A stretch of DNA of 64,000 nt from Streptomyces gardneri (GTDB lineage Bacteria; Actinomycetota; Actinomycetes; Streptomycetales; Streptomycetaceae). Of the stretch, positions 33,834-41,585 are shown one piece after another. Within the stretch, counting starts at the first letter, position 1. Every line of letters starts with the position of its first letter. Below the pieces are notes generated by a model. The model was not told the DNA's origin. It saw nothing but the letters and a program-made list of their open reading frames with translations, and ran no database searches. The stretch spans positions 62,001-126,000 of the forward strand of contig NZ_BJMN01000005.1 of assembly GCF_006539185.1 (NCBI RefSeq). The letters run 5' to 3'. The position numbers were made by a program, and so were the translations under genes.

Positions 33834-34220
33834 ATGACGATCGAATGGCGTTACACGGTCCAGCAGGAGCTGGGCGTGCTGTCCCTGGCCGGGTTCCTCG
33901 GTGCCGACGCGCTCGGCCGGTTCACCGGCGCCGTGGGCTGGGCGGTCGCGCGCGGCACGGGACCTGTCGTCCTCGACCTGAGCCGGCTGCGCGGCTGGTC
34001 CACGGGCGGGCAGCGCGCCGTCTCGGAGGCGGCCCACCGGCTCCGCGCCGCGGGCCGGAGTCTCGAACTCGCCGCGATCCCCGCCGAAGGCTCCCTCGCC
34101 GCCACGGGCGACGACCCGGTGATCCCGGTCCACTGCGACCTCGACGCGGCGTTCGCCGCCCACCTCGACGCGGGTGCGGAACAGCGCGCCTGGCGCAGCG
34201 ACGCGTGGCCGAGCGAGTGA
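33834..34220 (+). CDS. STAS-like small protein (possible anti-sigma antagonist)
   Basis: This 128-residue product begins MTIEWRYTVQQELGVLSLAG and contains GPVVLDLSRLRGWSTGGQRA, which matches the strand-helix phosphoacceptor region of STAS domains; here Ser-Thr-Gly-Gly replaces the usual D-S-S-G-L. The helix HRLRAAGRSLELAAIP fits the next STAS strand. AGGGAAG lies before the ATG at 33834, which separates it from longer frames upstream. No kinase or sigma partner is adjacent. The MITE-like palindrome follows its stop and may end its transcript. Confidence 0.72.
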   Translation: MTIEWRYTVQQELGVLSLAGFLGADALGRFTGAVGWAVARGTGPVVLDLSRLRGWSTGGQRAVSEAAHRLRAAGRSLELAAIPAEGSLAATGDDPVIPVHCDLDAAFAAHLDAGAEQRAWRSDAWPSE

Positions 34221-34262
34221 GACGGGCCCGGCGCTCCGCGCGGACCAGCTCCGGAGATCGCC

Positions 34263-34310
34263 AGGGCCTGTCTTTCGGATCATGCCGGGCTCGTCCAGAA
34301 GACAGGCCCT
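34263..34310. mobile_element. MITE-like palindrome / terminator
   Basis: AGGGCCTGTCTT (34263-34274) and AAGACAGGCCCT (34299-34310) are perfect 12-bp inverted repeats around a 24-nt core. Pairing can extend to 17 positions with one G-U and one mismatch. Ends of the AGGGCCTGTCTTTCGGATC kind recur, from memory, in streptomycete genomes as insertion-sequence or MITE termini. A CTAG overlaps its right edge (34309-34312). It also sits where the STAS-like gene needs a terminator. No transposase is present. Confidence 0.55.
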
Positions 34311-34381
34311 AGTCCGCGCACCCCGGAAGGCGCGAGTATGGGGGGCATGGTGCACGGTGCTGGTCCGACGCGAGGCGCGGG

Positions 34382-34738
34382 GTGGGTGCGATGAGCGCGC
34401 CGCTCTACCAGTCGAAGGCGGAGTTCTTCAAAACGCTGGGACACCCCGTCCGGATCCGCGTCCTGGAGCTGCTGAGCGAGCGTGAGCACGCGGTCGCCGA
34501 GATGCTGCGGGACACCGGCGTCGAAGCGGCGTACCTCTCCCAGCAGTTGGCCGTGCTGCGCCGGGCGAACCTCGTCGTCGCCCGGCGCGAGGGCGTGGCC
34601 GTCTACTACACGCTGACCGGGCCACGGGTCACCGAACTCCTCCTCGTGGCCCGCTCGATCCTGTCCGACGACGCCCTCGCGGGGCGGGCGGTCACGCCTC
34701 CGGACCGGACTCCGGCTGGATGCCCGCGAGGAGATTGA
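34382..34738 (+). CDS. ArsR-family transcriptional regulator
   Basis: This 118-residue winged-helix protein has the ArsR core: KAEFFKTLGHPVRIRVLELL, then EAAYLSQQLAVLRRANLVVA as recognition helix and RREGVAVYYTLTG as wing. No cysteine or histidine metal-site cluster is visible apart from one Cys near the C-terminus, so metal sensing is not supported; redox, persulfide or unknown ligands remain possible. The GTG at 34382 is supported by GAGG 6 nt upstream; an ATG at 34391 is the alternative. Its 3' end overlaps the convergent AhpD-like gene by 47 nt. Confidence 0.85.
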   Translation: MGAMSAPLYQSKAEFFKTLGHPVRIRVLELLSEREHAVAEMLRDTGVEAAYLSQQLAVLRRANLVVARREGVAVYYTLTGPRVTELLLVARSILSDDALAGRAVTPPDRTPAGCPRGD

Positions 34739-35228
34739 AGGCCCCGGTCAGCAGGTTGAGCGTGACCACCCCGACCACCTCCGCGATCACCCGGTCGCTC
34801 CAGCCGTGCGCCCGTACCTCGGCGACGTCCTCGTCGGAGAGCGAGCCCGGCTCGGCGAGGACCCGGAGCGCGAGGCCGATGAGCGCCGCCTCGCGCGGAT
34901 CGGTCGACGTGCCCTGGCGGGCCAGTTCGATGTCCGTCTCGCTCAGCCCCGCCGCGCGCCCGGCCGAGCGGTGGGCCTCGCGGCAGGTGCCGCAGCCGAT
35001 CCACTCCTGCACGGCGAGCGACAGCTTCTCGCTGAGGGCGCGGGGGATCTTCACCCGTTTCATCGCCCGGGACAGGCTCAGATAGCCGTCGAGCAGCGCG
35101 GGCGAGTGCGCCATCGTCGACACCATCTCGCCGACCGAACCGTGCCGTTCGACGATGTCGGTGAGCACCTCGCGTGCCCGGCCCGGCGCCTGCTCGGGGG
35201 TGAGCGCGGTCAGTCTTCTCGTGGTCAC
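34692..35228 (-). CDS. AhpD-like/carboxymuconolactone decarboxylase family protein
   Basis: This 178-residue helical protein has the AhpD-type redox motif EWIGCGTCREAHRSAGRAAG, with Cys79, Cys82 and His86. Members act as alkylhydroperoxidase or thiol-disulfide partners, or as decarboxylase-like proteins, in the cytoplasm. The GTG at 35228 has a strong GAGGAGG site. A 31-bp palindrome of the CsoR/CstR or redox-regulator kind covers its leader, so it is probably induced by a specific stress such as copper, persulfide or oxidant. The indolocarbazole-type P450 gene ends 76 nt upstream on the same strand. Confidence 0.88.
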   Translation of the reverse strand: MTTRRLTALTPEQAPGRAREVLTDIVERHGSVGEMVSTMAHSPALLDGYLSLSRAMKRVKIPRALSEKLSLAVQEWIGCGTCREAHRSAGRAAGLSETDIELARQGTSTDPREAALIGLALRVLAEPGSLSDEDVAEVRAHGWSDRVIAEVVGVVTLNLLTGAFNLLAGIQPESGPEA

Positions 35229-35235
35229 GGAACCT

Positions 35236-35266
35236 CCTCGTTATACCCGTGGGGGGTATAACGAGG
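35236..35266 (-). promoter_or_regulatory. 31-bp palindromic operator over the AhpD-like gene leader
   Basis: CCTCGTTATACCC (35236-35248) and GGGTATAACGAGG (35254-35266) are perfect 13-bp arms around GTGGG. The core TATACCC-N5-GGGTATA resembles CsoR/CstR-type operators. It starts 7 nt from the GTG and overlaps the ribosome site, so in RNA it could also fold and hide it. Confidence 0.75.
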
Positions 35267-35290
35267 ACTGGGGTGCGGGAGTTCCCGGAG

Positions 35291-35313
35291 GCCTCCCGGG
35301 GCGTCAGGGAGGC
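35291..35313 (-). terminator. Hairpin at the end of the bisindole operon
   Basis: GCCTCCC (35291-35297) and GGGAGGC (35307-35313) pair around a 9-nt loop that includes the P450 stop codon. It is short, and may slow or end transcription before the separately controlled AhpD-like gene. Confidence 0.45.
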
Positions 35314-36611
35314 GAAGCCGGCGTCAGCGTCAATCGGGACGGGCCGTGGAACACCCAGTCAGGGGCGTACTCCACCTCGACGCCCGGCCGGGCGCCCGGG
35401 GCGAGCGCGGGCAGCCGGTCGAGCAGGACGCCGAGTCCGATCTCCGCCTCCGCCCGCGCGAGCGCCGCCCCCGCGCAGTAGTGGATGCCCAGACCGAACG
35501 CGCAGTGGCGGCCGCTGTCCCGGTGGATGTCGAGGACGTCGGGGTCCGGGAAGCGGTCCGGGTCCCGGTGGGCCGAGCCCAGGACCAACTGCAGGCGGTC
35601 GCCGCGGCGGACGGTCCGGCCCGCCAGCTCCGTGTCCCGCTGAGCCCATCGCGTCACCATCTGCACGGGCGGATCGTGCCGCAGGAACTCGTCCACGGCG
35701 TTCGGCAACAACCCCGGATCGGCCCGGAGTTCGTCCGCCACCTCCGGGCGCGCGAGCAGCGCGAGCACCGCCTTGCCGATCAGCCCCGTCGTCGTCTCGT
35801 GCCCGGCGGTCAGCAGATGCGTGCAGGTCGCCGCCAGCTCCGAGCCGCTCAACGACGGATCCTCCGCCCCGGCCCGGGCCAGCGCCGAGAGGAGGTCCCC
35901 CCGGTCCTCGGTACGCCGCGCCGCCAGCTCCCGGTGGAAGTACCCGTCCAGCTCCGCCGCCGCCCGCTCGGCCCCGTCCAGCGCGGCCGGCGTCCGGTCG
36001 CCCCGGGTACCACCCGCCTGCTGGAGGGCCAGCGCCTGCGCACGGAACCACGGCCACAGCTCGGCCTCCACCCCGAGCAGCCCGCCGATGACCAGCAGGG
36101 GGTACGGAGCCGCGAAACCCTCGACGAGCTCCACCGCCGACCGGCGCGCGAGCGGCGCGACGAGCTCCTCCGCGATCTCCCGTACGCGCGGACGCAGCGC
36201 CGCCACCGCGGCGGCCCCGAGCGGCGGCGTCACCCGGGCGCGCAACCGCGTGTGCCGGGGCGGGTCGAGGAAGACGAGCCAGTTCTCGACGACCCGCCGC
36301 AGTGTGACGTACCCGTCCGGGACCGGCGCCGCTCGCGCCGTCAGTGGGGAGGACCGGGCGAAGCTCCGGCCCGCCAGGACGTGCGCCACCTCCGCGTGGC
36401 CGAAGAGATACCAGGTCGTGGGCGCCGCATCGCCGTGCGCGTCCGGCCCGCCCCGCACGGCGTGCACCGGGTCCGTCTCGCGGTAGCGCCGGTAGACGGG
36501 ATAGGGGTCGGCCAGGTCGAGCCGCGCCGGGTCGAAGGGTTCCGGCGCCCCGCCTGCTGCCCTAGCCGGCCTGCCCGCTCCCGTGCCCGCCCCGCCCGTC
36601 CGCCCGCTCAT
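35304..36611 (-). CDS. rebP: Cytochrome P450 of the bisindole cluster (RebP/StaP-like)
   Basis: This 435-residue P450 has an I-helix TAGHETTTG (His271 just before the acid-alcohol pair), ExxR as DEFLRHDPP (Glu308/Arg311) and heme ligand Cys379 in FGLGIHYCAGAALARAEAE. In indolocarbazole pathways this P450 couples the two indole rings of chromopyrrolic acid, working together with the RebC/StaC flavoprotein. The assignment rests on the P450 motifs plus position: its ATG overlaps the stop of the RebC-like gene by 4 nt (36608-36611). It is the last gene of the five-gene operon. The N-terminal 25 residues are Gly/Ala-rich and non-conserved. Needs redox partners; none are encoded here. Confidence 0.88.
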   Translation of the reverse strand: MSGRTGGAGTGAGRPARAAGGAPEPFDPARLDLADPYPVYRRYRETDPVHAVRGGPDAHGDAAPTTWYLFGHAEVAHVLAGRSFARSSPLTARAAPVPDGYVTLRRVVENWLVFLDPPRHTRLRARVTPPLGAAAVAALRPRVREIAEELVAPLARRSAVELVEGFAAPYPLLVIGGLLGVEAELWPWFRAQALALQQAGGTRGDRTPAALDGAERAAAELDGYFHRELAARRTEDRGDLLSALARAGAEDPSLSGSELAATCTHLLTAGHETTTGLIGKAVLALLARPEVADELRADPGLLPNAVDEFLRHDPPVQMVTRWAQRDTELAGRTVRRGDRLQLVLGSAHRDPDRFPDPDVLDIHRDSGRHCAFGLGIHYCAGAALARAEAEIGLGVLLDRLPALAPGARPGVEVEYAPDWVFHGPSRLTLTPASPP

Positions 36612-38350
36612 CCGCCGGCCCCGCGCACCAGGTCCGCGATCCGCAGCGGATCGGGAGGCGGGGCGGCCCCGCGCCACGCCACGTGCCCGTCCGGGCGCAC
36701 CAGCACATACGGCCGCTCGTACCTCCGCGCCACCCGAGGGTCGCGGCAGTGTCGTACGCGGAGGGGCACCCGGCGGTCGGCGAAGGCGCGGACGAGACCG
36801 TCGGGAGAGCCCCCTCCGATGCCGATGCCGCCACCTCTGCCGATACGGCCTCCGGTGCCGCCTCCGGCGTCGAAGCAGAGCAGGACGAACTCCCCTCCGT
36901 ACAGGTCGAGTGTCGACCGGCCGGGGCCGAGCCACGCGTGGGGAGCCCGGACCCCGGGCAGCGTCGTACGGTTCCAGACCGGCCCGTCCGCCTCGTCCGC
37001 CCCCTCCGGCACAGCGTCGACCGAGCCCTCCTCCCGTGCGATCGCCGTGGACACGTACCGGTGCGCGAAGTGCAGGTCGGGTGCGTCGAACTCCCTGAGC
37101 GGATCGGAGTCCGCGATCTCCCGGCCCAGTTCGGCGCGGGCCCGCTCCCCGTCCTCCGTCGCGTGGAGCAGCGTGGGGGAGAGGCGTCGGTCGACGGTCC
37201 GCCGCAGATTGAGGTGGCTCTCCTCCATGCTGCTGACGGCGACCGGCCGCCGTTCGCTCTCGTACGTGTCGAGCAGCCCGGCCCCGGCCCAGCCCGCCAG
37301 CTCCGCCGCCAGCTTCCACCCGAGATCGGCCGCGTCGCCCACGCCCGTCGCGAGCCCGAAGCCGCCCGACGGCGACAGCGTGTGCGCCGCGTCCCCGGCG
37401 AGGAAGACCCGTCCGTCGCGGTAGACCGACGCCACCCGATGGGTCAGGTGCCAGGTGGTGTCCGAGAGGATCTCCACCGGCACGTCCGGTGTGATCGCAC
37501 GCCGCACGACGCGCTCTGCCTCGGCGGGTCCGGCGGGACACGTCAGCCGGTACAGATCCCGGCCGTCCATCGCCCGGAGCGGATAGCGCAGCCCGCCCGG
37601 TTCCGTGACGAAATGGACGAGCGCCGCGCGCGCCCCGAGCACGGCTCCGAGCCCGGGGGCGCGGAAGAGGATGTTCCGCAGGGTGCGGGTGCGGTGCCGC
37701 TCGGGCACGGCGATCCCGCAGGCCTTGCGGACGAGGGAGGAGGCCCCGTCGCAGCCCACCAGATACCGGGCGTGCACCGTCGTCCGCACCCTCGCCCCGT
37801 CCACGAGGACCGCTCCGACCCGGTCGGGCTTCCGGACGAGATCGACCAGACGAGTGCCGAGCCGGACGGGCCCAGCCGGCCGGACCCCCAGGCGTGCGGT
37901 GAGCAGGGGGGCCAACCAGTGCTGCGGGCAGATCGACTCGGGTTCCGGTGTGTACGAGGGCAGGGGCCGTTCACCGGCCGTGCCGAGCCGCAGCCGGTGC
38001 AGCTCGTACCCGCCGACGGCCGTCACCCACGCGATGTCGAGGGTGTGTTCCGCCGGCCAGCCCGCGCCCCGGATCGCGTCCGCGACGCCCCAGCGCCGGA
38101 ACGCCTCCATGGCGCGCGGGCCGACGGTGGAGACCCTCGGGTGCGTGACCCGCCCGTCCCCGGCCTCCGCCAGGACGAAGTCCACGCCCCGGTGGGTGAG
38201 GTCGAGGGCGAGCGCGAGTCCCACGGGCCCGCCGCCCACGATCAGCACCTCGGTCTCCTCGACCGCGGACCGGGCCGCCGCTCCGGGCGCGCCCGTACCC
38301 CTGCCCCCGACGCCGCTCGCGCTCCTGCTGCTCCTGCTGCTGTCCGACAC
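36608..38350 (-). CDS. rebC: RebC/StaC-like FAD-dependent oxygenase
   Basis: This 580-residue class-A flavoprotein has GGGPVG at 39-44, ADP-site CDGASS near 200-205 and GDAAHTLSPSGGFG at 319-332. The stretches THPRVSTVGPRAMEAFRRWG, ESICPQHWLAPLL and DGRDLYRLT closely follow RebC as I remember it, far beyond the general PheA/TfdB family. RebC/StaC act with the P450 on the chromopyrrolate-derived intermediate, and set the oxidation state of the pyrrole-derived ring (arcyriaflavin versus K252c type). At the two positions I recall as product-determining, this protein has Val245 (StaC-like) and Arg268 (RebC-like). A thioredoxin-fold tail ends it. The head is Ser/Gly-rich. It is packed 4 nt after the RebD-like gene. 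Confidence 0.92.
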   Translation of the reverse strand: MSDSSRSSRSASGVGGRGTGAPGAAARSAVEETEVLIVGGGPVGLALALDLTHRGVDFVLAEAGDGRVTHPRVSTVGPRAMEAFRRWGVADAIRGAGWPAEHTLDIAWVTAVGGYELHRLRLGTAGERPLPSYTPEPESICPQHWLAPLLTARLGVRPAGPVRLGTRLVDLVRKPDRVGAVLVDGARVRTTVHARYLVGCDGASSLVRKACGIAVPERHRTRTLRNILFRAPGLGAVLGARAALVHFVTEPGGLRYPLRAMDGRDLYRLTCPAGPAEAERVVRRAITPDVPVEILSDTTWHLTHRVASVYRDGRVFLAGDAAHTLSPSGGFGLATGVGDAADLGWKLAAELAGWAGAGLLDTYESERRPVAVSSMEESHLNLRRTVDRRLSPTLLHATEDGERARAELGREIADSDPLREFDAPDLHFAHRYVSTAIAREEGSVDAVPEGADEADGPVWNRTTLPGVRAPHAWLGPGRSTLDLYGGEFVLLCFDAGGGTGGRIGRGGGIGIGGGSPDGLVRAFADRRVPLRVRHCRDPRVARRYERPYVLVRPDGHVAWRGAAPPPDPLRIADLVRGAGG

Positions 38351-38354
38351 GGTC

Positions 38355-41300
38355 TCAGCTCCTCCCTTCGTGCGCGAAGCGCTCCGCGTACCAGGCCATC
38401 AGCTCCGGCACCCTGTCCGGCACGCCCTCGCACTCCCGGGCCATCGCCGCGAGATGTCGGAAGCGCATCGCGAACCCGCGCCGGGCCACATCGGGGCGCG
38501 CGATGTACGCGGGCGGCTCCTCCAGCTCGAAGGAGGGCCCGGCCGTCCGTCCCCGCCACCCCGACTCCAGCGGCATCAGCTGCTCGGCCAGCGGGCGCAT
38601 CATCCCCGTCATCACGTCGATGGCCGCGTTCATCAGCTTCGAGCGGCGCAGGCTCCCGTCCGGGCTCTCGCCGAAGTGCTGCACGATCAGCTGGAGCATC
38701 ATGAAGTAGCAGCGGTTGAAGAGCCGCATCACCTGCCGTGCGTGCGGATCGCTCACCGCCGCACGCCCGGGGTGCCCGTGGTCGAGCGTCGGATTGCGCA
38801 GCGACGGGTACGCCGGGTGCCACGGCGACCCTTCGCCGTGCGGCCCGTCGGCGCGCTCCGTCATCAGCAGCTCGGCGAGGCGCACGAACGTCTCGTGATG
38901 GGACTCGGAGCCGGCCCTCTCCGTGTCGAGGACCCCGCCCTCGCCCTGCTCCGTCACGAAGTCGACGGCGAAGAGCGCGCTCGACAGGTCGTCCACCTCC
39001 AACTGGTAGTCCGGATGTACGGCGTTGACCGTGCCGCCGATGAAGAGGTGGTGCTCGCCCCCGCCGCGTCCCCGGTCCACCGGGAACAGGTCGGGGACCC
39101 GGGTCAGGCCCTCCCGGATGCCCGCGTACAGCTCGCTCGGCGAGCCGAACGGGCCGGGCCCGTCCATCGCGCCGGTGCCGCCCGCGAGCCGCTCGGGCCG
39201 CTCGATGGCGATGAACCGTTGGAGGCTGCCCAGGTGCAGCGGTTCGAGCGCGAAGTCCAGCGGCAGCGGCAGCCTGCCGGGAGTGCCGAAGTCGATCGCG
39301 GGGACGTGGAACGGCTCGCCCATCGCCATCAGGATGTTGTTGACGACCAGGAAGTGCATCATCTCCTCCCTGGCGACGTCGAAGAGGCTGTCCCGGACGC
39401 CCTTGGCCAGGCTCTCCCCGCCGTCGCCGCAGGCCAGCCGCAGCTGCCGCGGGGTCCACACCCCGCTGCGGACGTACTCGAACCCGGTCCCGTGCGTGGG
39501 CACCGAGTACCCCGCGTAGAGGTACTGGAGCGAGGTCGCGAGCTCCACCGTGACGGCCTGCCAGAGCGCCGACCGCAGCTGGGCCCGGGTGGTGATCTGC
39601 GGAGGGGAGCTGACCGGTGACGGGACGGCGGCCGGGGGCACGGCCGCCGCCGCGCTCTGCGCCCGCAGGTACTTCAGGAGCAGCCGCGCCTTGGGCAGGG
39701 ACAGGTCACGGGTCGGCGGCATGTAGTACGTCCGGTCCTTGTTCGCCGGATCGCACATCTGCCAGATGAGCTTCGCGTACGTCTCCACCTTGCAGCGGTC
39801 GGCCAGGCTGAACACCTCGTCGCGCATGAACGGGAACAGCTGCTCGTAGTACGCGAACACCTCGCGGTGCAGCAGCTCGAAGGTCACGTCCTGCTGGAGG
39901 ACGGCGTCCAGCTGCCAGTCGTCGGGCAGGACGCGGACGGCGGCGGAGCCCGCCCAGGGCCAGAAGCCGAGGGCGTCCCCGTGGTCGTAGCAGGCCTCGG
40001 CGGAGCCCGGGGCCCCCGGGTCGTGCGGTGGCAGTTCCTCGGGACCGGCCGCGAGCAGGAGCCGTGCCGTGCCGGCGCGCGCACCGGAGACGGTGAACCA
40101 GCCGCGCCCGTGCGCGTCCGTGGCGAAACCGCACCAGGAGGACGGCACGGCATCACCGGGCTTCTCCCCGGCGGTCCGGCCGGCCCGGAGCCGGACGATC
40201 TCGAGGTCCCCGCAGCGGGCCGTCGGGGCCGAGGCCACCGGATCCAGCGGGAGGGCGCGGGGGTTGGGGAACTGCCGGACGACGATCTGATCGAGTGCGG
40301 CCGGAACACCCCGCAGGAAGGTCCGGACCGGGACCTCGACCGCGTGCTCGTCGCCGCGCTCCGGGTCGGGGTGTTCCAGGATCAGGCAGGCCTCGTCGGT
40401 CAGGACGACGGCCTCGCGCTCCCGCAGCAGCACCGTGCTCGCGTCCTCGCCGTCCGTCGTCGGGCGCACCAGGGCGAGCCCTTCCTCCGCGGCCCGCCGC
40501 ACCCCCTCCGCCGATGCGGCCGGCACGGTCACGATCCGGCCCCCCTCGGGTGCTCCTGCCGGCAGGACGGCGACCGGCAGGCCCGAGCGGGCGGTCCGCA
40601 GCTCCAGGGCGGGTCCCCCGTCCCGTACCACCGCGCCGGTGGCGTCGAGGCCTGGCGCGAAGGGCCAGTTGAACGCCACCGTGTCAGGGGAGACCCGCAC
40701 GGTGCACGGTCCCGGGCCCCCGCCGGCGCGGACTTCCCTCCCGTACGGGACGAGCAGTCGTCCCGCCGGGTGTGTGCGCGGCTCGTCGGGCCGCCAGGGC
40801 GCGATGGTGCCCCGCAGCCGCCACACCCCCGGAGCGTCCTCGGCCTCTGGCCCGTCGGCCCCTACGCCCTCGAGGGACGCGGCCGGCGCGGCCGGTCGCT
40901 CCAGGGTGAACTGCACCACGATCCCGCCGCCTTCGCCCTCCTCCACGGCGGCCCGCAGGGCGCGGACGGCGGGGGAGTCCACCGCCCCCGCCGGCCAGTC
41001 GAGCCCCTCTCCGGCGCCGATCGCGAACTGGTGGAGCGTCCGGCACACCGGCGCGAAGCCGTGCCACCGGGGCGGCATGAACCCGGCCACGTCCCCGACG
41101 CACAGGTAGCCCGCGTCGTGCGAGCGCCCCTCCCGTCCGAACGCGAACCGGCCGCCCATCAGGGTCGTCGTCCACGCGGAGGCGGGATCGACGTCGAAGA
41201 CCCGGGCGCGGTTCACCGTCGTGCCCAGATACGGGTTGTAGTGGCCCCACAGGTCGACGGCCCGCCCGACGACCGGATCGGCCGTCTCGACGGACCCGTC

Positions 41301-41585
41301 CGCCCGCTCCACCCCGGTCACGCGGGCGTCCAGGACGAGATGGCCGTTCCCGGAGAAGTGCCCGCCGCGCGCGCCGTGCTCCGCCAGGTGCTCGTGATAG
41401 GCCTCGGCGGGCCCGTCCTCCCCGAACGGGCCCACCGCCGACGGGTGTTCGGACCCGCTCGTGGCGCCCGTACCCCGCAGGGCGGTGTTGCGCGCCAGGT
41501 CCACGAGTCCGCCGCGCGGCCCCGTGGGCAGCCGGGTCACGGCGGTGCCGCCGAAGTACAGCCGGGGCAGGTCGAATACGCTCAT
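38355..41585 (-). CDS. rebD: Chromopyrrolate synthase, RebD/StaD/VioB-like
   Basis: This 1076-residue protein opens MSVFDLPRLYFGGTAVTRLP, the start shared by VioB, RebD and StaD, and has the family's large N-terminal region. A ferritin-like domain follows (about 664-860). It carries VELATSLQYLYAGYSVP (Glu681) and DVAREEMMHFLVVNN (Glu740/Glu741, His744), the di-iron/heme-linked motif of the family. VioB-type enzymes dimerise the indole-3-pyruvate imine made by the partner oxidase; the RebD/StaD branch yields chromopyrrolic acid. The neighbouring RebC- and RebP-like genes favour chromopyrrolate over violacein chemistry. Its ATG overlaps the oxidase stop by 4 nt. Size matches the family (about 1,000 residues). 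Confidence 0.93.
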   Translation of the reverse strand: MSVFDLPRLYFGGTAVTRLPTGPRGGLVDLARNTALRGTGATSGSEHPSAVGPFGEDGPAEAYHEHLAEHGARGGHFSGNGHLVLDARVTGVERADGSVETADPVVGRAVDLWGHYNPYLGTTVNRARVFDVDPASAWTTTLMGGRFAFGREGRSHDAGYLCVGDVAGFMPPRWHGFAPVCRTLHQFAIGAGEGLDWPAGAVDSPAVRALRAAVEEGEGGGIVVQFTLERPAAPAASLEGVGADGPEAEDAPGVWRLRGTIAPWRPDEPRTHPAGRLLVPYGREVRAGGGPGPCTVRVSPDTVAFNWPFAPGLDATGAVVRDGGPALELRTARSGLPVAVLPAGAPEGGRIVTVPAASAEGVRRAAEEGLALVRPTTDGEDASTVLLREREAVVLTDEACLILEHPDPERGDEHAVEVPVRTFLRGVPAALDQIVVRQFPNPRALPLDPVASAPTARCGDLEIVRLRAGRTAGEKPGDAVPSSWCGFATDAHGRGWFTVSGARAGTARLLLAAGPEELPPHDPGAPGSAEACYDHGDALGFWPWAGSAAVRVLPDDWQLDAVLQQDVTFELLHREVFAYYEQLFPFMRDEVFSLADRCKVETYAKLIWQMCDPANKDRTYYMPPTRDLSLPKARLLLKYLRAQSAAAAVPPAAVPSPVSSPPQITTRAQLRSALWQAVTVELATSLQYLYAGYSVPTHGTGFEYVRSGVWTPRQLRLACGDGGESLAKGVRDSLFDVAREEMMHFLVVNNILMAMGEPFHVPAIDFGTPGRLPLPLDFALEPLHLGSLQRFIAIERPERLAGGTGAMDGPGPFGSPSELYAGIREGLTRVPDLFPVDRGRGGGEHHLFIGGTVNAVHPDYQLEVDDLSSALFAVDFVTEQGEGGVLDTERAGSESHHETFVRLAELLMTERADGPHGEGSPWHPAYPSLRNPTLDHGHPGRAAVSDPHARQVMRLFNRCYFMMLQLIVQHFGESPDGSLRRSKLMNAAIDVMTGMMRPLAEQLMPLESGWRGRTAGPSFELEEPPAYIARPDVARRGFAMRFRHLAAMARECEGVPDRVPELMAWYAERFAHEGRS

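Noticed and set aside
36612..37541. N-terminal extension of the P450 frame into the RebC-like gene
   Set aside because: It would be a shifted-frame reading of a well-supported flavoprotein; the P450 start at 36611 overlaps the flavoprotein stop by ATGA.
35304..41585. Violacein pathway
   Set aside because: The oxidase and VioB-like gene fit, but no VioE-like protein is present, and the RebC-like flavoprotein and P450 point to indolocarbazole chemistry.
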